IMG/VR virus record: IMGVR_UViG_3300026531_000079
Coordinates: 1-32,881 of that record
Origin: a virus
DNA: 32,881 nt
Strand: one strand, 5' to 3'
Below are positions 22,543 through 31,327 of the stretch, piece by piece (the stretch's first letter is position 1; each line of letters begins with the position of its first letter). A model generated the notes under the pieces. That model did no database searches. It was not told where the DNA came from and worked only from the letters and a program-made list of their open reading frames with translations. The position numbers were made by a program, and so were the translations under genes.

Positions 22543-22883
22543 AAGACTTCGCACGGCAGTTTGCCGCGCTGGGCCGGGAGCCGTGCGAAGAGTGCCGGCG
22601 GGCAGCAGCAGACGGGCTGAAAGACCCTGATTGCGGCACCTGCAACAAATTGCTCCTGCTGCCTGCAAACGTCCCGGCCTGGCAGATAGTAAGGCAGTTT
22701 GGATCAGGGCTGATCTGCCGGCAGTTCACCGGCAAGGCCGCCTGGTGGGGGCCGGATCTGAGCGCCCTGGATTTTGTCTTCCGGGTTTTGCGCATCCCGG
22801 CAGAAGAGCAGCCGGCAATGCTGACCAAGATCATGGCGGCCCTGGAAGTATTCATCCGAGAAGAGGTCAAATCTCATGGCTGA
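22117..22883 (+). CDS. Tail assembly chaperone GT, by programmed -1 frameshift
   Basis: After codon 141 a -1 slip at A AAA AAC (22533-22539) avoids the TGA at 22540-22542 and continues from CTG 22539 through an open frame to the stop at 22881-22883. The product would be about 255 residues. The T part has cysteine pairs (CEEC, CGTC) and a helical end. It overlaps the tape measure start by 8 bp. No independent start suits the T frame, except ATG-less codons or an ATG-like reading deep inside at 22650-region. G/GT frameshifting is conserved in siphoviruses. Confidence 0.75.
22533..22539 (+). promoter_or_regulatory. -1 ribosomal slippery heptamer
   Basis: A AAA AAC is in the correct phase of the G frame (AAA at 22534-22536, AAC at 22537-22539), immediately before the stop TGA. 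It is one of the strongest bacterial -1 slip sites. The GC-rich sequence just after could provide a stimulatory structure (GCACGGC and GCCGTGC near 22551-22585 are complementary). Confidence 0.75.
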
Positions 22884-24318
22884 AAAGCTGACATTCGAAA
22901 TCGAGGTGGACGACAACGGATCGGTCAAGATGCGCCGTTTTGCGCGCACGCTGGATGATACCGGCCGCAGCAGCAAAAGGTTTGCCGGCAGCGCCGGCGC
23001 GCTGGCATCCAGGCTGGCCGGCCTGGTCAAGGGAGCTGCCAGCGCCGCGATCAAGATCGCCGCTGTCGGTGCCGCGGCCGCCGCGGCTGCCGGAGCCTTT
23101 GCCGCCTGGCAGGTCAAGCGCCTGGCAGCATCGTTTATCGACACCGGAGCGGCAATGGACAAGCTGCGCGTGTCCCTGGACACCATCACCAAGGGCCAGG
23201 GTGCCGAGTGGTTCGACAAGCTCAACCGCTGGGCCCTGAAAATGCCCATCAACACCGTCAAGGCCATCAAGGCTTTCACGATGATGCGGGCAATGGGCCT
23301 AAAACCGACCATTGACGACATGACAACCCTGGTGGACACCACCAGCGCCCTGGGAGGCGAGGCCGACACCCTGGAGGGAATCGCCCGGGCCCTGGGCCAG
23401 ATCAAGACCAAGGGCAAGGTGTCGGCCGAAGAGCTGATGCAACTGGCAGAACGAGGTGTGCCGGCATACCAGATCCTGCAGGAAAAGCTCGGACTGACTG
23501 CCGAACAGCTGGGCAATATCGGGGCTGCCGGCATCGATGCCAACACGGCCGTGACCGCCCTGCTGGAGGGCATGTCAGAGCGCTTCGGAGGCCAGAGCAA
23601 AAAGATCCAGGGCATGTGGTCGGGCATGATCGAATCGCTCAAATCCTACTGGGTGGAGTTCAAGCGCCTGGTGATGGATTCCGGGGTCATGGCCTGGCTG
23701 GAAGAAAATCTGCGGGCCATCGTGGACTGGGCCGACGAGCTTTACAACAGCGGCACCATGCAGCAATGGGCCCAGGACCTGGCCGATTACATCATCGGCC
23801 TGGGTGAGCGGATCAAAGCGTTCGTCGGGCAGGCCATTGGCGGATGGCATAACCTGGAGGAAACCGTACGCAGCGTTTTTGCCAATATCCGCAATTGGGC
23901 CGACCAATTGCTGCCATCGTTAAAGGCTGTCTTGACAGTAGCCGGTGCCGTTGCCCGGGCAATCAACGTCACCGGCAAGGCCATCGGCAACGCTGCCGGT
24001 CGGCTGTACACCGATGCCGAGCGCAGGGTCAACGAGATTGCGGCCTCAAAAGCAAAGCAAGCGGCCCCTGCCAAAGCCCCCTCTTATGCGTCCGGCACGG
24101 GCCCGGCCGGGCTGCCCTATACCGGCCTTTTCCTGGGGCACAAGGGCGAAATAGTGAAGAACCCGGCCGAATCCGAGGCAGAACGGCGCGGCCGGTCGAA
24201 TGCTTCCGGCGGCAACACCTATATTTTACAGCCGACCTTCATGACCGGCGATGCAGGCTCCATTGCCCGGGCCTTCGCGGAATTCCGCCGCCTGGAAAAG
24301 CGCTGGGGAACAGTCTAG
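22876..24318 (+). CDS. Tape measure protein
   Basis: This 480-residue protein has a tape-measure N-terminus (FEIEVDDNGSVKMRRFARTLDD), an Ala-rich hydrophobic segment (about 50-80) and a TMP domain (about 90-260; VKAIKAFTMMRAMGLKP; AEELMQLAERGVPAYQIL). Helical sequence follows to a Gly-rich end. The length of the tape measure sets tail length; at the usual 0.15 nm per residue it predicts a tail of roughly 70 nm, short for a siphovirus. Confidence 0.9.
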   Translation: MAEKLTFEIEVDDNGSVKMRRFARTLDDTGRSSKRFAGSAGALASRLAGLVKGAASAAIKIAAVGAAAAAAAGAFAAWQVKRLAASFIDTGAAMDKLRVSLDTITKGQGAEWFDKLNRWALKMPINTVKAIKAFTMMRAMGLKPTIDDMTTLVDTTSALGGEADTLEGIARALGQIKTKGKVSAEELMQLAERGVPAYQILQEKLGLTAEQLGNIGAAGIDANTAVTALLEGMSERFGGQSKKIQGMWSGMIESLKSYWVEFKRLVMDSGVMAWLEENLRAIVDWADELYNSGTMQQWAQDLADYIIGLGERIKAFVGQAIGGWHNLEETVRSVFANIRNWADQLLPSLKAVLTVAGAVARAINVTGKAIGNAAGRLYTDAERRVNEIAASKAKQAAPAKAPSYASGTGPAGLPYTGLFLGHKGEIVKNPAESEAERRGRSNASGGNTYILQPTFMTGDAGSIARAFAEFRRLEKRWGTV

Positions 24319-25053
24319 ATGGCATCCATTGTCCTTTATACCCGCAATATCCTGGAGTCGGCCACCGTTACCGTGCCCGGCCAGGATGACGGTTTTCCGG
24401 CCGCCCGCCTCCGGGACCGGGCCATATCGCTGTATTGGAGCTGGAGCGCAAACGGCGATCTGCATATTACCGTGGACCAGGGCAGTGACCCGGCGCCGGT
24501 GGATTTTCTGGCAGCCGGCCGTCACAATTTTTCCGGCCGGCAGATAAGCTGGCAGTACTCCAGTGATGGTTTTGCTTCCGATATCCACGATGCCGTTTCG
24601 CCCTGGACCCAGCCCGACGGGAAATTGGTAGTCAAGCACCTGGCCGCGCCGGTGACAAGCCGCTGGTGGCGCCTGGTGGTGGCCGCGGCCGAAAGCCCCC
24701 GCTGCGGGGAGGTGTTCATGGCCGCAGGCCGCGGCTTTGATGTCAAGACAATGCCTGCGCCCGTAGCCGGGGACAAGGACAACGTGGCCTGGACGCCGAC
24801 TGTCGGCGGGCTGGAGCGAGCCTGCAAGCTGGGAGATCCGCGCCGTATGCGGGAATACGGCCTGCGGCTTTCGCCTGCCGAGCAGGCGGAGTTTGCCGCG
24901 GCAATGGCCGAGCTTGACGGCTATAGTAAGCCTTTTTTCATCCTGGACCACAAGGGCGAGTGCTTTTTATGCCGGCTGCAGGATGTGCCCGAATCTGTCG
25001 AGGATCACAAAACCCACGCCCGGATAAACCTGGCGGTGATCGAAATGCTGTGA
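24319..25053 (+). CDS. Distal tail-type protein
   Basis: This 244-residue beta-rich protein follows the tape measure directly (1 bp gap to its stop). In siphoviruses this slot holds the distal tail protein that joins tube to baseplate/hub. It includes a WRLVVAAAESPRCGEVF segment and ends with a compact domain (YSKPFFILDHKGECFLCRL). The call is by position and beta-rich character. Confidence 0.6.
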   Translation: MASIVLYTRNILESATVTVPGQDDGFPAARLRDRAISLYWSWSANGDLHITVDQGSDPAPVDFLAAGRHNFSGRQISWQYSSDGFASDIHDAVSPWTQPDGKLVVKHLAAPVTSRWWRLVVAAAESPRCGEVFMAAGRGFDVKTMPAPVAGDKDNVAWTPTVGGLERACKLGDPRRMREYGLRLSPAEQAEFAAAMAELDGYSKPFFILDHKGECFLCRLQDVPESVEDHKTHARINLAVIEML

Positions 25054-25067
25054 GCAGGAGGAGATAG

Positions 25068-25223
25068 ATGATGACCACCTTGCAACTGTACCAACTGCTG
25101 GTCGACACGGCCGCCGATGCCAACCGGCTGGCCGTGATGCTGCGGGATGAAAAGATGACCAAGAAAGAAGCAGAAGCCCGCTTCAAAGAAAAAATAGAAG
25201 AAGTAAAAAACCGTCTGAAATGA
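25068..25223 (+). CDS. Small helical protein between distal tail and hub genes
   Basis: A 51-residue frame (ATG at 25068; second ATG at 25071) is preceded by AGGAGGAGAT and overlaps the hub gene start by 4 bp (ATGA). The product is helical with a Lys/Glu-rich C-terminus. It shows the same coupling as other genes here, so it is likely real. The role is unknown. Confidence 0.65.
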   Translation: MMTTLQLYQLLVDTAADANRLAVMLRDEKMTKKEAEARFKEKIEEVKNRLK

Positions 25224-28003
25224 AAAACCTGTCGTCCCAGGCCCGGGCTGCCGTTGACTGCCCGTTTGTCGAGCCGATCCGCCTGCTCACCATCGAGCTG
25301 GATGCGGCCACGGTGCGCCTTTGCGACCGCGTTTTCGGCCAGGCCGGAAGCGAATGCGTCTTTGACGGCCAATTGTACGAGCCGATTGTGCTTTCCTGGG
25401 GCGAGATAGCCTGCGGCAGGCTCGATCCTGCCACCTGGGAGACAACAGCCCCCGGCCAGTGCACGGTTGTCATCGACAACACCACGCCGGTAGGCGGTGC
25501 GGCGTGCTTTTCGGCCCTGTTCAAGCCGGCGGCCCCGCATTTTGCCAGGGTGAAAATCTGCGAGATCTACAGCCAGGCGGCCGCTGCCGGCGATGCGGTC
25601 TGCCTCTTTGTCGGCCAGATCGAGGACGTAATCAACATGGCTGCCGACCAGGTAACCCTGCTTTGCAGCAGCTTCGAGCTGGCAGTGGCCAACCGCTTCG
25701 CCCATACGATCCTTTGCGCCGAAGATTTTCCGGGCGCAGATCCTGACGACCTGGGCAAGATGATACCCCAGGTCTGGGGCCGGGCCCGCAAGGTGCCCTG
25801 CCTGGCAGTGGATGCCGGCGGCAAATCGACTCTGGTGACAGCCATGACAGCCGACAGCCCCGGCAATGGCGGCACCCTGGAACTTTCCGATGCAAGCGCC
25901 TTTCCCACCGGGGCCCACGTGATCCAGGTCGATGGTGAGCAGATTGCCGTTGCTTCGCGGGCCGGCAACATCCTGACCCTGGCCTCTTCCGGCGCCCGGG
26001 GCCACAACGGCACCGAGGCCACCGACCACGACGCGGGCTCGGCCGTGGCCGAGATCCAGACCGACTACGTCTACCTGGCAGCCGATCACCCGGTGCAGGC
26101 AATAGATGCGGTCTACGTGGACCACATCCGCCAGGTGGACGGGTTCACCGCCTACACCGGCCGGCCCAATGATGAGCTTTCCGGCTACCCGGGACGAGCC
26201 GCGGTAGTCTTTCACACCCTGCCGGTGTTCAAAAAGCAGGTCAACCTGGCGGCCCATGACACCATCGACGTCAAGGACACCATTGGGGTTGACGATACAA
26301 TCGGCGTCAAGGACACCATCGGCGTGACCCAGGGCAGCCACGCCCACAGCAGCCCTGAGGTCATTGTCAACTGGCGTTTCGACGTTGTGACCGGCACATC
26401 AGGATCGTCAGATCCGTTGTCGCCGTGGAACCTGTGCGACAACGATTACAACAGCGTATGCGGTTTCGACGCGCTCAACAGCTGGGCCGTAATCGGCAAG
26501 GCCAGCTACCAGGATTACGCCGGCCCTCCCACGGCCTACAGGCTCTGCATGGCCTGCGGCGCCATCCATGATCAGAACACATCGCCCAACAGGCAGATAT
26601 ATATGTCGTTCGGCAGCGGGGGCCTGACAGCCTATCCCAACAACAGCGGGCAGGTGATCAAAGGGTCCTGGATCGCCGTAAACTCCGACACCAATACATG
26701 GGAAAAATTCAACGGGCTCAAGGCGCGGATTGAAAAAGTCTACGGCGGCAACGGTGCCGACTATATCCGCGAGGCGTGGATCGAGGTCAAATACACACCC
26801 GCCACAAACAGCAGCCCGGCCGCCGGGGTGGGCAAGACCGGGGCGGCCACAAAATCCGGGGCCGCAACCAAGACCGGGGCGCCCACAAAGACCGGAACGG
26901 TAACCATCTCCGGTAACTCCACGGCCGAAACGGTGATCGGCAACCGGGTGTCCTGCGATCTGCGGGGCCGCATCGACGCAGACGGTTCCATAACCGGCAC
27001 GGCCGGCGCTCTGATCGAGCGGCCGGACCATATCTGCGCCGATATCCTGATTCGCGGCTGCCAACAGGCCGGCGAGGTTATCGACTCGGCGGCCTATGCC
27101 GCGGCCGGAGCCCGGTATGCCGCTGCCGGCTTTACCCTGGCCGTGGTGTTGCTGCAAAGACCGTGCGTCCGGGCCCTGGTCGACCGCATCGCCTTCCAGA
27201 GCCGGTCAATCGAGTACTGGGAGGCCGGCAGCCACCGGCTCAAATACATCCCGGTCCGGGAGCAGGCCGCGGCCACCATCGGCCGGCACCACGTGGATCA
27301 GGACAGCCTGCAGGTTTCGTTTACCGACCGGGTGGACATCAAAAACACCCTGACCGCCCGCTATGCCCGGGACTGGTCAGGATACGAGGACCCTGTCGAG
27401 GCCCTGCGGGCCACGGTAACGGCCGAACATACGGCCAGCGCTGACAGGTACGGCCCGCTGAGCGGTGATCCGTTGTCGCTGCCATATGTCATGGATTCCG
27501 GCCAGGCCGGTTCCGTGCTGGCCTGGCAACTGGAGGATCTGGCCGCACCCCGCCTGGTGGTGACCCTCACCGGTGGCTACGGCCTGGCGGCCATCGAGCG
27601 TGGTGATGTCGTCACCTTCGATGTGGCATCCCAGCCGCTGTCAGCTGCGTTGCTGGGCCTGGTTGCCTCCGGCGACCGGTTCCGGGTGATCGACAAATCG
27701 TATCTGGTCGGCGGCCTGAAGCTGCAGGCCGTAGCCCTCAATTACTGGGTGTACCGCAAAGATCTGGCCGCCGGCTATGACATCCTGGCCGCCACCGGCC
27801 TGGCTGCCGGCTATGACATCCTGGCCCAAGCTTCGGCCATTGCCGGCTATGACATCCATGCCAACCAGACAGCCACCGCCGGCTATGACATCCTGGCCCG
27901 GATCATTGTCAGCGGACGCTACGACATCCAGACCAGGGCCGATGGCTGGGGAAATAGTGACACCTGGGGCGATTCCGATGCCTGGGGCGGCGCTATAATA
28001 TAA
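25220..28003 (+). CDS. Large tail hub/host-specificity protein with internal repeats
   Basis: This 927-residue protein is probably the central tail hub. The N-terminal part (about 1-190) resembles the hub/lysin-type domains of transposable siphoviruses (RLLTIELDAATVRLCDRV; VFVGQIED-like CLFVGQIEDV). The middle holds a six-residue repeat DTIxVx four times (26258-26329) and a Thr/Gly/Lys low-complexity run (26830-26905). A later domain (about 580-840) has FTDRVDIKNTLTARYARDW, typical of hub proteins. The C-terminus has five 12-residue AGYDI repeats. AGGAG is not seen, but the ATGA coupling to the small upstream gene is clear. Confidence 0.75.
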   Translation: MKNLSSQARAAVDCPFVEPIRLLTIELDAATVRLCDRVFGQAGSECVFDGQLYEPIVLSWGEIACGRLDPATWETTAPGQCTVVIDNTTPVGGAACFSALFKPAAPHFARVKICEIYSQAAAAGDAVCLFVGQIEDVINMAADQVTLLCSSFELAVANRFAHTILCAEDFPGADPDDLGKMIPQVWGRARKVPCLAVDAGGKSTLVTAMTADSPGNGGTLELSDASAFPTGAHVIQVDGEQIAVASRAGNILTLASSGARGHNGTEATDHDAGSAVAEIQTDYVYLAADHPVQAIDAVYVDHIRQVDGFTAYTGRPNDELSGYPGRAAVVFHTLPVFKKQVNLAAHDTIDVKDTIGVDDTIGVKDTIGVTQGSHAHSSPEVIVNWRFDVVTGTSGSSDPLSPWNLCDNDYNSVCGFDALNSWAVIGKASYQDYAGPPTAYRLCMACGAIHDQNTSPNRQIYMSFGSGGLTAYPNNSGQVIKGSWIAVNSDTNTWEKFNGLKARIEKVYGGNGADYIREAWIEVKYTPATNSSPAAGVGKTGAATKSGAATKTGAPTKTGTVTISGNSTAETVIGNRVSCDLRGRIDADGSITGTAGALIERPDHICADILIRGCQQAGEVIDSAAYAAAGARYAAAGFTLAVVLLQRPCVRALVDRIAFQSRSIEYWEAGSHRLKYIPVREQAAATIGRHHVDQDSLQVSFTDRVDIKNTLTARYARDWSGYEDPVEALRATVTAEHTASADRYGPLSGDPLSLPYVMDSGQAGSVLAWQLEDLAAPRLVVTLTGGYGLAAIERGDVVTFDVASQPLSAALLGLVASGDRFRVIDKSYLVGGLKLQAVALNYWVYRKDLAAGYDILAATGLAAGYDILAQASAIAGYDIHANQTATAGYDILARIIVSGRYDIQTRADGWGNSDTWGDSDAWGGAII
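26258..26329 (+). repeat. Four 18-bp tandem repeats inside the hub gene
   Basis: GACACCATCGACGTCAAG and three variants follow without a gap at 26258, 26276, 26294 and 26312. They encode DTI(D/G)V(K/D/T). It is an in-frame repeat, so copy number can change without breaking the gene; it may be a flexible linker. Confidence 0.9.
27770..27949 (+). repeat. Five 36-bp repeats at the hub gene 3' end
   Basis: GCCGGCTATGACATCC recurs at 27770, 27806, 27842 and 27878, exactly 36 bp apart, with a degenerate fifth unit at 27914. They encode 12-residue units starting AGYDI. A short W-G-(N/D)-S-D repeat follows to the stop. Confidence 0.9.
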
Positions 28004-28019
28004 GGAAAAGGAGGATATC

Positions 28020-28493
28020 GTGGCAATCCAGGTGAACAAGATAAAATTTTACCGCTGCAGCCAATGGTCGGAGGGAAGCGACCACGGCGGCGATATTGAC
28101 ACTGCAAATGAAATCGCATCGGGCGCTGACCAGAACATATTCGATGATGTCAGCGATGCCCAGCGGGTGGCGGGCTCCACCGAGTACCGCAAGATCTATG
28201 TGCGCAACGAAAACGACGACACCTGGCTGCAAGTTGTGGCCTGGATCGCCCAGTTCACGCCGGCTGAAAACGACGAGATCGCCATTGCCCTGGGGACGAA
28301 CTCGGGAACCGTCAGCAGTGAAGGCTCGGGGGCAACCTACGTCAGCCCGGACGCCAAGGATCACGCAGACGCCCTCAATATCGGCGATCTGGCCAAAAAC
28401 GCCTACCAGGCCATCTGGATCAGGCGCAAGGTGACTGCCGGCGGAGATGGCTATTCCAACAACAGTTTCACCCTGGCCTTCGAATCGTCATAA
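28020..28493 (+). CDS. Tail-associated beta-rich protein
   Basis: This 157-residue protein starts with GTG at 28020, preceded by AAGGAAAAGGAGG. It is beta-rich, with NIFDDVSDAQRVAGSTEYRKIYVRNEN, a pattern common in phage tail or fibre-associated proteins. It lies between hub and receptor-binding genes. The exact role is unknown. Confidence 0.6.
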   Translation: MAIQVNKIKFYRCSQWSEGSDHGGDIDTANEIASGADQNIFDDVSDAQRVAGSTEYRKIYVRNENDDTWLQVVAWIAQFTPAENDEIAIALGTNSGTVSSEGSGATYVSPDAKDHADALNIGDLAKNAYQAIWIRRKVTAGGDGYSNNSFTLAFESS

Positions 28494-28505
28494 AGGAGCA
28501 CAACC

Positions 28506-29789
28506 ATGCCTGTTACGACCTACAATTGCGACAGCCTGACCGGCGGCAGCGGCCGGGCCCTGGATGCCCTGAAAAGGGCCGACCTCGCCGACGGCGACCG
28601 GGCCGTGGTGCATACCGGTGGCCAGACCATGCGCTTTTTGTATGTTGCCGCGGCCACCGACGCCGAGGATACCAGCACCCATCCTTACAAGGTACGCCCG
28701 GACGATTTCTCCAGCTCCGGTGTCTGGATCGAGCAGACACCGGCAAACAGCGAACTGCTCCAGAACCACGGCCCGGCCGAGCTGATTGCCGGCCGTAAAA
28801 ATCACATCATCAACGGCGATTTCCTGATTTGGCAACGGGGAGACGATTTTACCGGGCTTGCATCTGCCAAATATACTGCCGACAGGTGGCAGTATGTCGC
28901 TGGCAACCTGTCAGCGGCTATGCGGGTATATCGATTTGCGGACGTGCCTGATGGTGGCAGTGGATCATACCGATCCCTGTACTCATGCAAGCTGGAGGTG
29001 AAAACCGCTGATGCGACAGTCGATAACAGTTATGCGTTTTTCAGACAGATGATTGAAGGCTATAATTTTGTGTCTCTGCGCCATAACCCGTGTGTTTTAT
29101 CGTTTTGGGTAAAATCCTCAAAAACGGGGACGTATTGCCTGTCTCTGCGTAACAGCGGCCATGATTTGTCATTTGTCACAGAATACACCATTGATCAGGC
29201 CAATACCTGGGAACACAAGGAGATTCCCATTACCTTCGACAATTTCAATGGCACCTGGAATTACACCAACGGAGTGGGGTTACGGGTCGAGTTCCAACTT
29301 GCAGTTGGCAGCGATCATCAAACTACTTACAAGGATCAGTGGCGCTCGGAGAACAAGCTGGCCACATCCAGCCAGGTCAACTTTCTGGACACGGTGGGTA
29401 ACACGTTCCAACTTTCCCAGGTGCAGCTTGAGCCGGGGGAGCATCCAACACGGTTTGATTACAGGCCCTACCAAGAAGAATTAGCTCTGTGCCAAAGATA
29501 TTTTATTAAATTCAACTTTAATCCCACCTGCAGTTACCGCGGGGTTGGTGCCGGTTCTGGCGGCAATGAATCCGCGGTAAACTTCTCGTTTCCTCAGGAA
29601 ATGAGAGCTATCCCGAATGCAGACAAGCTTCAGGATTGGAAATATTACGATGGCAGTAATTGGGTAGTTAAATCAACTACCCTATATGTTTCCAAAAATG
29701 ATTTCATTATCGGCGTGGCCGGCAATGATAACAACGCCCATTTAGTTTTTCCACAAACCAAATATGCGTTTTTTGATGCCGAGATATAG
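28506..29789 (+). CDS. Tail fibre/receptor-binding protein with carbohydrate-binding-like domain
   Basis: This 427-residue protein has an N-terminal part (about 1-85) likely to attach to the tail. The segment NHIINGDFLIWQRG (about 99-112) opens a jelly-roll carbohydrate-binding-like domain (to about 320; ADRWQYVAG; LSFWVKSS; FQLSQVQLEPGEHPTRFDYRPYQEELALCQRYF). The last 100 residues may be the receptor tip. From about 28850 the DNA is clearly less GC-rich than the N-terminal part, as in often-exchanged receptor-binding tips. GGAG precedes the ATG. Confidence 0.75.
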   Translation: MPVTTYNCDSLTGGSGRALDALKRADLADGDRAVVHTGGQTMRFLYVAAATDAEDTSTHPYKVRPDDFSSSGVWIEQTPANSELLQNHGPAELIAGRKNHIINGDFLIWQRGDDFTGLASAKYTADRWQYVAGNLSAAMRVYRFADVPDGGSGSYRSLYSCKLEVKTADATVDNSYAFFRQMIEGYNFVSLRHNPCVLSFWVKSSKTGTYCLSLRNSGHDLSFVTEYTIDQANTWEHKEIPITFDNFNGTWNYTNGVGLRVEFQLAVGSDHQTTYKDQWRSENKLATSSQVNFLDTVGNTFQLSQVQLEPGEHPTRFDYRPYQEELALCQRYFIKFNFNPTCSYRGVGAGSGGNESAVNFSFPQEMRAIPNADKLQDWKYYDGSNWVVKSTTLYVSKNDFIIGVAGNDNNAHLVFPQTKYAFFDAEI

Positions 29790-30384
29790 ATTCGCGGTTA
29801 TCATCTTGCTTATTTTAAATGGTTCCCCGTGCCTTGCCAGCGGCCCGACGCTGGCCTGGGACCCGGTGTCCCCGCCCCCCGAAGGCTATCGCCTGTTCCA
29901 GCGGCTGGCGGGTACGCACTACGATTACCGCCGGCCTGTCTACCAGGGCCCGGCCCTGGAATATACGCCCACGGGCCTTGTGCCCGGCAAACGTTATTGC
30001 TGGGTGGTCCGGGCCTACGACCACGGCTGCGAGAGCGAAGATTCCAACGAGGTGTGTTTCCGGCCGCCTGCGGCCGGCAAAGTATCTGGCATCAACCTGC
30101 AACGAAAGGATGGCAAGATGTATCTGGTGACAAGTCAGATGCCAAAAGATCAGGTCGATTACTACGAGGTGGAGATCGATGACCAGGTAGTGCGGGCCGA
30201 GGCCGAAAAGGCCGGCGGCCAGGCGCGTTTGCACTATGAACTGCCCGAATCGCTGGCCAGCGGCAAACATACCGTCCGTATCCGGGCGATCAACACGTGG
30301 GGAAAGGGGCCCTGGTCGTCCCCTTTCGAATTTACCAAGGTTTTACCTGGCCCGGTCTCTGGCATTGGCTTGTCTGTAGACTGA
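29776..30384 (+). CDS. Secreted fibronectin type III-like protein
   Basis: This protein has about 202 residues from the ATG at 29776 (206 from the in-frame ATG at 29764). A signal peptide (RYRFAVIILLILNGSPCLAS) is followed by two FN3-like repeats: one with WDPVSPPPEGYRLFQR and YCWVVRAYD, and one with HTVRIRAINTWGKGPWSSPFEF. It overlaps the fibre gene by 14 bp. A signal peptide is unusual for a tail protein, so it may act in the host envelope during lysogeny or be a fibre-linked late protein. The function is unknown. Confidence 0.7.
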   Translation: MPRYRFAVIILLILNGSPCLASGPTLAWDPVSPPPEGYRLFQRLAGTHYDYRRPVYQGPALEYTPTGLVPGKRYCWVVRAYDHGCESEDSNEVCFRPPAAGKVSGINLQRKDGKMYLVTSQMPKDQVDYYEVEIDDQVVRAEAEKAGGQARLHYELPESLASGKHTVRIRAINTWGKGPWSSPFEFTKVLPGPVSGIGLSVD

Positions 30385-30444
30385 CAGGAAGACCGGCCAG
30401 GCTCCTGACCTGGAGGATCAAACCACTGGAATAGTTGGAGGCCA

Positions 30445-30472
30445 CCCCGGACAAGTGCCGGCTTGTCCGGGG
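30445..30472. other. Perfect 11-bp hairpin after the FN3 gene
   Basis: CCCCGGACAAG (30445-30455) and CTTGTCCGGGG (30462-30472) enclose a 6-base loop. No T run follows, so it is not a standard intrinsic terminator. It lies in the gap 30385-30568 before the methyltransferase gene and might slow transcription or protect mRNA ends. Confidence 0.6.
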
Positions 30473-30568
30473 CGAAAGGCTGATCACGGCTCAGCCCAAC
30501 ATCTGATAAACAGACGGCCTCCGTGCCCGGGACCCGAGCGCGGAGCTATATATCACATGAGGGAGCCC

Positions 30569-31327
30569 ATGAACAGCCCATTGGCCTATATCGGCGGCAA
30601 ATCCAAACTGGCAGAAACCATTATCGACATGATGCCGGATCATAAATCCTATTGCGAAGTCTTTGCGGGAGCTGCCTGGGTGTTTTTTCGCAAGCCACCT
30701 TCTAAATACGAGGTCATAAATGATCTGGATAGCGACCTGGTCGCATTCTACCGGGTTTTGCAGCATCACCTGGAGGAGTTTTTGCGCCAGTTCAAATGGC
30801 TGCTGTCATCCCGTGAGTGGTTCGAGGACTGGAAGCGCCAGCAGGCAGCCGGCGGCCTGACCGATATCCAACGGGCAGCCCGCTATTATTATCTGCAACG
30901 GCTCTGTTATGGTGGTCGGGTGCGCAACCGTACCTTCGGCGCCGGCCCCATGTCCAGGCCCAGGATCAACTTGCTGCGCATTGAGGAAGAGCTTTCCGAG
31001 GTGCACCTGCGCCTGGCCGGCGTGATCATCGAACATTTGCCGTGGCAGGAATTTATCAGGCGCTACGACAGGCCCCAGACCCTAATGTACCTGGACCCGC
31101 CATACTACAAAGCACCATACTACGATCACAACATGGAGCTGGATGATTACCAGCAACTGGCTGATTTGCTTGAACAGACAGACTGCAAGTGGATTTTGAG
31201 CATCAACGATCACCCTGAAATGCGCCAGGTGTTCGACTCATTTAATTGTCACCAGGTTTCGCTGAAATACACAGTTGCCAAGGACAAACAAACGACAGGA
31301 AAGGAGCTTTTGATAACCAATTTTTGA
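30569..31327 (+). CDS. Dam-type (D12) adenine-N6 DNA methyltransferase
   Basis: This 252-residue enzyme has the D12-class signature: LAYIGGKSKL (SAM-binding start), CEVFAGAAWVFF (motif I, about 29-40) and D176PPY (catalytic motif IV). It would methylate adenine in a short target, commonly GATC-like for this class, protecting phage DNA from restriction. It is the last phage gene, the place where Mu has mom. ATG 30557 (four residues longer) is an alternative start. No matching endonuclease is present. Confidence 0.9.
   Translation: MNSPLAYIGGKSKLAETIIDMMPDHKSYCEVFAGAAWVFFRKPPSKYEVINDLDSDLVAFYRVLQHHLEEFLRQFKWLLSSREWFEDWKRQQAAGGLTDIQRAARYYYLQRLCYGGRVRNRTFGAGPMSRPRINLLRIEEELSEVHLRLAGVIIEHLPWQEFIRRYDRPQTLMYLDPPYYKAPYYDHNMELDDYQQLADLLEQTDCKWILSINDHPEMRQVFDSFNCHQVSLKYTVAKDKQTTGKELLITNF

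Noticed and set aside
24938-26347. Long minus-strand ORF (469 codons) opposite the hub gene
   Set aside because: It spans the end of one plus-strand gene, a small gene and the start of another, and its composition is typical of an antisense shadow in GC-rich DNA.
27770-27949. CRISPR-like array
   Set aside because: The regular 36-bp units are in frame inside the hub gene, with no spacers of varied sequence and no cas genes.
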